DNA from: CAUZSN01 sp963582345
Lineage (GTDB): Bacteria > Planctomycetota > Planctomycetia > Planctomycetales > Planctomycetaceae
Direction: 5' to 3'
Assembly (NCBI GenBank): GCA_963582345.1
Contig: CAUZSN010000094.1
Coordinates: forward strand, 1 to 11,013
Length of the DNA: 11,013 nt
The translations under genes and the position numbers were made by a program. Positions 1-6,309 of the stretch are shown here, piece after piece; within the stretch, counting starts at the first letter, position 1, and every line of letters starts with the position of its first letter. The notes below the pieces were generated by a model. That model was not told where the DNA came from and made no database searches. It saw only the letters and a list, made by a program, of their open reading frames with translations.

Positions 1-112
1 CGACCTTTCCCCCAAGTGCCAATATAGCAAGGACTTTAACTCTCTGTTGGACTACGTTGCGGTAGCCGAAACCAGTCATCGCTGGCCGAGTCGAGGCGGA
101 AGGTCTTACTTG

Positions 113-1072
113 ATGAATCAGGTCCCCCTTAACGAACAAACAGCGACGCATGAGCAATTCTTGCGAGACGTGTGCTGTGGGCTTCAGAAACGAAACAAGT
201 CGCTGCCCACGAAATATTTCTACGACCAGCGCGGCTCAGAGTTGTTCGAGCGCATTTGCCAATTGGACGAGTATTACCTGAGCAGGACCGAATTGGTGAT
301 AATGCGAGGCCACGTTGTCGAAATGGCCGACTGCGTTGGCTCTGGCTGCAAGTTGGTGGAATTCGGCAGCGGCAGCAGCTTGAAAACGGAACTTTTGTTA
401 GACCACATTGATAAACTATCCGCGTACGTGCCCATCGACATTGCTCGAAACGTTTTGGAATTGTCAGCCAGACGTCTGGTGCTACGATATCCAGAACTTG
501 TGATTCAGCCTATCTGCGCCGACTTTACGCTCCCTTTTTCTCTGCCAGACCTTGGACTGGATTCAAAAAAGACGGTTGGCTATTTTCCGGGATCGACGAT
601 CGGCAATTTTAGCCCGGATGACGAAATTAAATTCCTACGTCGTGTCGCTGAACTTGTCGGACCAGGTGGTGGCTTATTGATCGGAGTCGACTTGAAGAAG
701 GACCGAGAAATTCTGGAATGCGCCTACAACGACAGTTTAAGCGTAACGAAGCAATTCAACTTGAACCTGCTCGCTCGAATCAATCACGAACTTGGCGCGA
801 ATTTTTCATTAGATAACTTTAAACACCACGCATTCTATAATGCGACTGCAGGCCGCATCGAAATGCACTTGATTAGTCTGGCTGACCAGTCTGTCAAATT
901 TGGAGAAAGTGTCGTCGAATTCACGAAAGGCGAAAGTATTCACACGGAGAGTTCTTACAAATATGATCCGGATCATTTTCACGAAATCGCAAGTGCAACC
1001 GGATTCGATCTCCAACAACGATGGACCGACGAGCGTCGATTCTTCAGCGTTCAATACTTGGTGGCCCGGTGA
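113..1072 (+). CDS. egtD: EgtD-like L-histidine N-alpha-methyltransferase (ergothioneine pathway)
   Basis: Predicted SAM-dependent enzyme that trimethylates the alpha-amino group of histidine to hercynine, the first step of ergothioneine synthesis; cytoplasmic. The 319-residue product matches the usual length of the family (about 320). The N-terminal block LPTKYFYDQRGSELFERI (31-48) and DEYYLSRTE (52-60) are typical. The SAM site is VEFGSGSSLKT (82-92), followed by the acidic PID at 107-109. The PGSTIGNF motif carries Asn165, and Tyr37, Tyr205, Glu279 and Ser281 (TESS) fall where mycobacterial EgtD has its histidine-binding Tyr39, Asn166, Tyr206, Glu282 and Ser284; this positional match is from memory of the family. 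The reading frame stays open to the left window edge, with a possible TTG start at 47, but ATG 113 is chosen because GGCGGAAGG (95-103) lies 9 nt upstream and the resulting length fits. The partner egtB is not visible; it could lie just left of the window. Confidence 0.9.
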   Translation: MNQVPLNEQTATHEQFLRDVCCGLQKRNKSLPTKYFYDQRGSELFERICQLDEYYLSRTELVIMRGHVVEMADCVGSGCKLVEFGSGSSLKTELLLDHIDKLSAYVPIDIARNVLELSARRLVLRYPELVIQPICADFTLPFSLPDLGLDSKKTVGYFPGSTIGNFSPDDEIKFLRRVAELVGPGGGLLIGVDLKKDREILECAYNDSLSVTKQFNLNLLARINHELGANFSLDNFKHHAFYNATAGRIEMHLISLADQSVKFGESVVEFTKGESIHTESSYKYDPDHFHEIASATGFDLQQRWTDERRFFSVQYLVAR

Positions 1073-1112
1073 GTGTTGGCGCTCACGAAATCTTGACTAA
1101 GAGTCTTTATCG
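1069..1112. terminator. Possible terminator hairpins between convergent genes
   Basis: A 7-bp stem with one wobble pair (GTGAGTG / CGCTCAC, loop TTGG) spans 1069-1086 and overlaps the stop codon of the methyltransferase gene. A second small stem, GACT-aag-AGTC followed by TTT, lies at 1095-1108 and overlaps the stop of the opposite gene. The only T run is short, so termination activity is uncertain; position between two convergent stop codons is the main support. Confidence 0.3.
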
Positions 1113-2305
1113 ATTGTGTCCTCATTTGCGAAGTTCTGCTCCACCGATTTCTGTATCGATGGTCTCACATGGTCACGATAAAGGATTAAGCCGTGCACGG
1201 CATGGTACAGCGGACCGCAAGCAATCGGTTCACTCTGATGTTCAATAAGGTCCGTCGCAATCGCCGACACACCTCGACGAACCCACTCCTCGTTGAAACT
1301 GTTTTGGGGTAATGCCAACATCAGCCATTCCAGCGTATGGCCAGATGTCGCCAACCGTTCGGTGAAATCATAGGTGTATTGTGGGCCTTCAAAGAAGCTG
1401 GACGAAAAGGAGCCGTCCTCGTTTTGCAACGAGTTGGTGTATTCGATGTATTGTTTGATCTTTTGATCGGCCTCGAACCACGCGCTGCGCAGCGGTTTCT
1501 GGCCTTGTAAATATCTGTTTCGTGCGTAAGTCAGAGCGAATAGTCCGTGAGTCCCGCCGCAGGCGGCGCCTGATGTTGATTCGTCCGTTTGGATGTTGAC
1601 CAAGCGCTCGATGCTCCATGGTTCGCCGTAATAATTCGTCCAGCGGGCCTCCGGACTTAAATAGTGACTCAATCCCCAAAGCGTCCATGTGATTTCTTCG
1701 TTGGAGCTCACCTGCATCTGCGCATTCTTGATCAAGTCCGAGATCGTGATCGTTCTGTCGCCGGCTTGAAACTTGTAGTTTCGATTCAAGTTGGAAATAG
1801 CCAGAATGGCCAAAAATTGATTCGGATGTCCCTCGAATACATTCGGCTGCGTGTAAGGATGCGCACGTCCACCGTATTCCGTGACTTCGAATAGCGGTAT
1901 GCCTTGAAAGCGTGCATCATCGGTCAGCCAATTCAGGGCGGACAATTTTGTGCCGTCCATCGTGATCGTGAAATTGTGCCGATATGCCAAGATGCCGTGC
2001 AGAATTTGCCAAGGAGTATGTGCGCCAGCTGTCAAAATGCGGCGACTGGAAATCTCGATCGCTTTTTCGACCCGTTCCAGTAACGGATCGACGTTCTTCT
2101 TTGAATTCAGGGCATCGGGCTTGGCTTTCGGCGTGGCCGGATTTGAAATCGGATTTTCAGAATTTCCAGAAGCTCCCGTCGTCGATTCTGATGCATTCTT
2201 GATTTCGAGCTTCTTCGACGTGTCGTCAGCGAATACATTGACCGATTCGTCTAGACAAATGAGTGAGGCGACTACGATTCCTATCCAAAGACGTATCAAT
2301 GTCAT
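1097..2305 (-). CDS. Secreted protein of unknown function, probable alpha/alpha-toroid fold
   Basis: I do not recognise a characterised function. The 402-residue product starts with a Sec signal peptide: a Met-Thr-Leu-Ile-Arg start, a hydrophobic core at about 6-18, and a likely cleavage site after VFA (26). A polar, Ser/Asn/Pro/Lys-rich linker follows to about 80, then a helical domain rich in conserved-looking His and Gly: HTPWQILHGILAYRH, EYGGRAHPY, FEGHPNQFLA, SGAACGGTHGLFAL, NEDGSFS, TSGHTLEWLMLALP and ACGPLYHAVHGLILYRDHV. Repeated helix-plus-GG/GH turns of this type suggest an alpha/alpha barrel like the squalene-cyclase/prenyltransferase superfamily, but no catalytic motif of those enzymes is seen. 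The frame extends upstream to ATG 2371, but ATG 2305 is preferred: it begins directly at the signal peptide and has AGGAG (2317-2321, minus strand) 11 nt upstream. It is transcribed divergently from the efflux operon and exported, probably periplasmic. Confidence 0.8.
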   Translation of the reverse strand: MTLIRLWIGIVVASLICLDESVNVFADDTSKKLEIKNASESTTGASGNSENPISNPATPKAKPDALNSKKNVDPLLERVEKAIEISSRRILTAGAHTPWQILHGILAYRHNFTITMDGTKLSALNWLTDDARFQGIPLFEVTEYGGRAHPYTQPNVFEGHPNQFLAILAISNLNRNYKFQAGDRTITISDLIKNAQMQVSSNEEITWTLWGLSHYLSPEARWTNYYGEPWSIERLVNIQTDESTSGAACGGTHGLFALTYARNRYLQGQKPLRSAWFEADQKIKQYIEYTNSLQNEDGSFSSSFFEGPQYTYDFTERLATSGHTLEWLMLALPQNSFNEEWVRRGVSAIATDLIEHQSEPIACGPLYHAVHGLILYRDHVRPSIQKSVEQNFANEDTIDKDS

Positions 2306-2674
2306 CGTAGCCGGAACTCCTGTATGCAATCTCGTTGAAAATGTTAAACTCTCGGTCAGGGTCGATGGCATTCAATTGACAGCCATGCCTCGGTAACCGG
2401 CGATCGTACGCAGCAAGCACAATCGACAAATATGTAAAACTCAAACCCTTTGCACGTACCCCAGTTATACATTACTACTCAATGCTCGTATTTCGGAAAT
2501 GTTGTGTACTTTTCTAAAACTCAACCTTGTTTAGAGCTTTAGGAATCAACGAGTTTTGATTGAGCGCCAGTGTGCTTCGCAGAAACCTAGCAAGGATTAC
2601 AAACGATCTAACCGGACTTGAACGATTATTGTGAGAAGTGATGACTTTCGATTGACGGAGGGTGGGGGGGAATC
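2306..2674. promoter_or_regulatory. Divergent intergenic region with repeated AAAACTC motif
   Basis: This 369-bp spacer lies between two divergent genes and must hold the promoters for both. No convincing -35/-10 pair could be picked. TAAAACTCAA occurs as an exact direct repeat at 2435-2444 and 2515-2524 (80 bp apart), and its core recurs inverted as GAGTTTT at 2551-2557. These may be operator sites, but the region is A/T-rich and chance is possible. No gene is seen; the frame of the minus-strand gene runs on to 2371 but this part is judged untranslated. A G-rich stretch with GGAGGG (2657-2662) and a run of seven G (2664-2670) precedes the permease ATG. Confidence 0.45.
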
Positions 2675-5600
2675 ATGATTCGTGCCGCATTAAAGAATCC
2701 GTACCTAGTCGTCGTGCTGGTGCTGATGGTGCTGATCATCGGCGGAATGAGTTTAGTGCGCATTCCGGCTGATTTGCTGCCGACATACAAGACTTCAGCG
2801 GCCCTCATTGTTTGCTTCTATCCCGGGATGCCACCTGAGGTGATGGAACAGGACATTATGAGCCGGTTGCAGCGGTGGACCGGTCAGGCAACCGGCATCG
2901 AACATCAGGAAGCTAAGGCGATGCTGGGTGTGTGTGTCGTCAAGGACTTTTTTCACCCGCATGTCACGCAGGCCGAAGCGCTAAGCCAAGTCAGCATGTA
3001 CACCATGAGCGACTTGTTCTACCTGCCGCCGGGAACGATCCCGCCGATGGTCATGCCTTTCGATCCGACTGCCAGCGTCCCACTGTGCTTGGTCTCGGTG
3101 TCCAATCCGGATATGACCGAGGCCGAATTGTACGACCTAGCCTACAAGAACCTGCGCAACAATCTGCAGTCGATATCTGGCGTGATCGCGCCGGCCGTCA
3201 ATGGTGGTACGCTACGCCGCATTTTGGCCTACGTCGATCCCGATAAGTTGCGAGCCTACAACCTTTCCATCTTAGACGTTCATAAGGCACTCAGACAGCA
3301 GAACGTCTTGATTCCCGCCGGCAGTGCCAAGATCGGTGATCTGGAGTTTTACATCTACACGAATGCGATTCCCGACAGGGTCGAGACCTTGAATAATGCA
3401 CCGATCAAGATGGACAAATACGATCAGCCGATTTTGTTTAAGGACGTCGGCGAGGTGCAAGATGCGAGGCAGATTCAGACCAATATTGTACGGGTTAACG
3501 GGCGACGGCTGGTGTATGTTCCGGTGTACCGGCAACCGGGAGCAAACACGATCGAGATTATGGATCGAATTCATCAAAAGTTGCCTGAAATCGCCGCACG
3601 CTTGAAGGACGAGCGCCGGTTGCCCGATGGTTCGCCGGATCCCAAGATGCAGAACCTCAGCATGGAGCCTGTTATGGACCAGTCGGTCAAGGTTCGCGAA
3701 AGCATCTGGGCATTGGAGGTCGCCATGGGTCTGGGAGCGATCATTGCCGGAGCGATTGTATGGCTGTTTTTGAGAAACTGGCGGTCAACTATCATCACGC
3801 TGTTGGCAATTCCGATCTCGATTATCACTTCACTCATTGGTTTATATTTCACAGGCAACACCATTAACGCGATGACGTTGGGTGGTCTGGCACTGGCAGT
3901 CGGAATCCTGATTGATCAAGCCATTGTAGTGATTGATAACATCGAGCGCCACTTGCAAATGGGCAAAGGATCACGGCAGGCGGCCTGGGAAGGGACACGC
4001 GAAGTAGCGGTGCCGCTGTTCGTGTCGGCCGCGACATTTATAGTCGTTTTCTTTCCAATAATCTTTCTGTCTGGGTTGGCAAAGTTTCTGTTCACTCCGC
4101 TGGCGATGGCAGTCTCATTCGCCATCTTGGCCGCATACTTGGTTGCCATGTTCTTTGTTCCGGTCGCTGCCGCCAAACTGATGAAGAGAGTCGAGAATCG
4201 AGGGTCTAGAATTCGAAGCGAGGAGGGTCCAGGATTCAAGGTCCAGGGTGAGCAGCCAGGCTCAGGTAATGCTTTCGGCTCTGAGTCGTCCAGCCCGGAC
4301 CAACTTGACTGGTTAGTGCGTGGCTACCGGCGGGCACTGCTTTGGTCATTGCAATGGAAGTGGGCGATTGTGTTGACGTCCGTTTTGCTATTTGTCGGAT
4401 CGTTATGGTTGACCACGGGAACTGGAAGTGAATTGTTTCCGCCTGTGGATTCCGGCCAGTTTCGAATCTACGTACGAGCTCCATCAGGAACTCGGATTGA
4501 GAAATCAGCAGCATATATCAAGCAGATTGAGAACGAGATCGTCGACGTGCTCGGCGACCCCGCCCCAGATAATCCAGTCGAGGCAGTCTATCCAATTACA
4601 ATTGGAAAATATGATGTCAACAAGAATGGCAAGATGGACCATGACGAAATCGAGGAAGCCCGGGCTAAATCGGACTGCCGGATGATAGTTTCTGAAATCG
4701 GCGTCCTAATGGACTGGCCTGCCGCCTATTCACCCAACGCTGGACCGATGGATTCGTACATCATGGTCCAATTCAAAAGTCCTGAATTTGACTTTTGGTC
4801 GTCCATCAGAAATTTGTTCACGGGCGAAGGCCAGAGGAGTGTCTTCGACGATGTGACGACGTTGCGCGAGCGGTTGAACGAAAAATTCCCAGCGATCGAA
4901 TTCGCCTTCGATACTGGTGGTATTTTGACGGCCGCGCTGAACATGGGTGAGCCATCGCCGATTCACCTGCAAGTCACCGGCTACACGCTCACGACAGCAC
5001 ACCAGATTGCGGAGCATCTTATCAAAACGATTAAGAAAATCCCTGGCGCTGTCGATGTGCGTGTTGCACAGCGTATTGATTATCCCGTGATTCGCGTCGA
5101 AATCGATCGCGTGGCGGCTGCGGATCGCGGTGTCAACACTGAACAGGTGATGAAGTCTTTGGTCAGCGCGACGAACAGTTCCATTAACTTTGATCCAGCC
5201 TTCTGGATCAACCCACGCAACGGCAACCACTACTTTTTAGGTACGCAATACTACGAACACCAGATCAATTCCTTCGACACATTGCACCAAATTTACATCA
5301 GAGGAGAAAATGGGGAGACCGTTGAGCTGCAGGACGTTGCCCAATTTAAGTTCGAAAAGAAGCCAATGGTCATTAACCACCGCAATATCACGCGGGTTAC
5401 GGACGTGTTTGCCAACGTTCAGACGGGGTACGACATGGGCACAGTTGTCGCCAACATGGAACGTGAGTTGATGAGCCCAAGCCATCCTTTGAGTCTGCGG
5501 CCGATTAAGGATTCGCGTTCGGCGGCGGCCAAATATCCAGAATGGTTCCAGACGTTGCTTAAGGGGATGGGTATCCACAAGGATACGCGATTCGCGGTCG

Positions 5601-6196
5601 AAGGAGACGATTTCAAAGGAAAGGGTTTCACGTTGGACGTTCATGGCGAAATTCGATCCATGCGTGACTCGTTCGTCGACTTCGCCCTGGGGCTGGTGCT
5701 GGCCACGATTCTAGTGTATCTGGTGATGGTGGCGCAGTTCCGGTCGTTCATTGATCCATTTATCGTGCTAGTTACGGTTCCGCTCGGGTTCATTGGCGTG
5801 GCCCTGATCTTGTACCTCACCGGCACGCGGCTGAACATTCAGTCGTTCATGGGGATTATCATGATGATCGGCATTGTCGTGGAATACGCGATCGTGCTAT
5901 TGGACTTTGCCAATCATCGGTTGTCTGAAGGCGTCAGCGTCAAAGACGCGATCGTCGACGCGGCGTTGATTCGCTTGCGACCGATTCTGATGACGTCGCT
6001 GACGACGATTCTGGCGCTAACGCCGATGGCGATCGGTTTTGCTGGTGGCGAGGCTGACGTGCCTCTAGCCCGGACAATTGTTGGAGCGGTTCTGGCCGCC
6101 ACGCTCTTGCTGTTTTTTGTCGTCCCTTGTTTGTACGTGATGATCAAACGTCCGCCCGTGCCGTCCGACCAGGAAGCCGAACTGGCATTAGTATAA
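2675..6196 (+). CDS. RND-family efflux permease (inner-membrane pump subunit)
   Basis: Inner-membrane proton-driven pump of a tripartite efflux system, 1173 residues (AcrB is about 1050). It has the duplicated RND architecture: TM1 at about 8-28, porter region to about 340, TM2-TM6 at about 345-500, a cytoplasmic linker at about 501-545, TM7 at about 563-580, a second porter region, and TM8-TM12 from about 1000 to 1160. Family motifs are visible: RIPADLLP, LPPGTIPP, GGLALAVGILIDQAIVV, ELFPPVDSG, RLRPILMTS. In TM4 the AcrB Asp-Asp pair is Asp414-Gln415, and in TM10 the AcrB lysine is Glu1070, an arrangement like CusA; Arg1100 and Thr1107 match AcrB Arg971/Thr978. A canonical EF-hand loop lies at 647-658 in the second periplasmic half. 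The linker at about 504-526 is encoded by a 14-bp repeat. Start ATG 2675 is preceded by GGAGGG (2657-2662). The substrate cannot be read from the sequence; both drug-type and metal-type export remain possible. Confidence 0.93.
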   Translation: MIRAALKNPYLVVVLVLMVLIIGGMSLVRIPADLLPTYKTSAALIVCFYPGMPPEVMEQDIMSRLQRWTGQATGIEHQEAKAMLGVCVVKDFFHPHVTQAEALSQVSMYTMSDLFYLPPGTIPPMVMPFDPTASVPLCLVSVSNPDMTEAELYDLAYKNLRNNLQSISGVIAPAVNGGTLRRILAYVDPDKLRAYNLSILDVHKALRQQNVLIPAGSAKIGDLEFYIYTNAIPDRVETLNNAPIKMDKYDQPILFKDVGEVQDARQIQTNIVRVNGRRLVYVPVYRQPGANTIEIMDRIHQKLPEIAARLKDERRLPDGSPDPKMQNLSMEPVMDQSVKVRESIWALEVAMGLGAIIAGAIVWLFLRNWRSTIITLLAIPISIITSLIGLYFTGNTINAMTLGGLALAVGILIDQAIVVIDNIERHLQMGKGSRQAAWEGTREVAVPLFVSAATFIVVFFPIIFLSGLAKFLFTPLAMAVSFAILAAYLVAMFFVPVAAAKLMKRVENRGSRIRSEEGPGFKVQGEQPGSGNAFGSESSSPDQLDWLVRGYRRALLWSLQWKWAIVLTSVLLFVGSLWLTTGTGSELFPPVDSGQFRIYVRAPSGTRIEKSAAYIKQIENEIVDVLGDPAPDNPVEAVYPITIGKYDVNKNGKMDHDEIEEARAKSDCRMIVSEIGVLMDWPAAYSPNAGPMDSYIMVQFKSPEFDFWSSIRNLFTGEGQRSVFDDVTTLRERLNEKFPAIEFAFDTGGILTAALNMGEPSPIHLQVTGYTLTTAHQIAEHLIKTIKKIPGAVDVRVAQRIDYPVIRVEIDRVAAADRGVNTEQVMKSLVSATNSSINFDPAFWINPRNGNHYFLGTQYYEHQINSFDTLHQIYIRGENGETVELQDVAQFKFEKKPMVINHRNITRVTDVFANVQTGYDMGTVVANMERELMSPSHPLSLRPIKDSRSAAAKYPEWFQTLLKGMGIHKDTRFAVEGDDFKGKGFTLDVHGEIRSMRDSFVDFALGLVLATILVYLVMVAQFRSFIDPFIVLVTVPLGFIGVALILYLTGTRLNIQSFMGIIMMIGIVVEYAIVLLDFANHRLSEGVSVKDAIVDAALIRLRPILMTSLTTILALTPMAIGFAGGEADVPLARTIVGAVLAATLLLFFVVPCLYVMIKRPPVPSDQEAELALV
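4186..4250 (+). repeat. Degenerate 14-bp tandem repeat inside the permease gene
   Basis: Four 14-nt units fit the pattern GAGGGTCNAGRATT: GAGAGTCGAGAATC (4186-4199), GAGGGTCTAGAATT (4200-4213), GAGGGTCCAGGATT (4223-4236) and CAAGGTCCAGGGTG (4237-4250), with a 9-nt interruption at 4214-4222. GGTCCAGG is exact at 4226-4233 and 4240-4247. The array is translated as the polar, low-complexity linker between the two membrane halves of the pump. The unit resembles the short GAGTCGAGAATC and GGTCCAGGATTCAA repeats I recall as intergenic in some bacterial genomes; that resemblance is from memory. Confidence 0.7.
4613..4648 (+). other. EF-hand calcium-binding loop encoded in the permease
   Basis: Codons 647-658 read DVNKNGKMDHDE. 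The loop has Asp at position 1, Asn at 3, Asn at 5, Gly at 6, a hydrophobic Met at 8, Asp at 9 and Glu at 12, which meets the 12-residue EF-hand consensus. It is followed by a helix-like IEEARAKSD. It sits in the second periplasmic porter region between YPITIGKY and the IVSEIGV segment. Confidence 0.75.
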
Positions 6197-6203
6197 AGTT
6201 AGG

Positions 6204-6249
6204 GTGCGCGTGCGATTAGATTAGTTGATTTGGCACGCAAGCCGCGTGC
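6204..6249 (+). promoter_or_regulatory. Mutually exclusive hairpins between permease and adaptor genes
   Basis: GCACGC (6233-6238) can pair with GCGTGC at 6244-6249 (loop AAGCC) or with an identical GCGTGC at 6208-6213. The two structures exclude each other. There is no T tract, so this is not a standard terminator. It may stabilise message ends or tune expression between the two genes; it may also be chance in a GC-rich patch of a 113-bp spacer. Confidence 0.25.
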
Positions 6250-6309
6250 TGTACGAGAAGTTTCACAACCTCACAGTTTAGAACTATCGAGCCAAACTAG
6301 GGGACCGGA

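Noticed and set aside
47..112. N-terminal extension of the methyltransferase from TTG 47
   Set aside because: The added 22 residues have no EgtD-like content, while ATG 113 has a good ribosome-binding site and gives the family length. The frame is open to the window edge, so an upstream coding end cannot be excluded.
2306..2371. Longer start of the secreted protein at ATG 2371
   Set aside because: It would put 22 polar residues before an otherwise standard signal peptide; ATG 2305 has AGGAG upstream.
1950..2396. Plus-strand open frame of 148 codons opposite the start of the secreted-protein gene
   Set aside because: It mirrors the signal peptide and Ser/Lys-rich linker of the minus-strand gene and lacks a ribosome-binding site or conserved features.
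4186..4250. CRISPR-like repeat array
   Set aside because: The units are 14 nt, degenerate, directly adjoining and within a coding region, with no spacers.
4730..5644. Two minus-strand open frames (166 and 135 codons) opposite the permease gene
   Set aside because: Both are antisense to a continuous, well-supported RND coding region and their translations show no recognisable motif.
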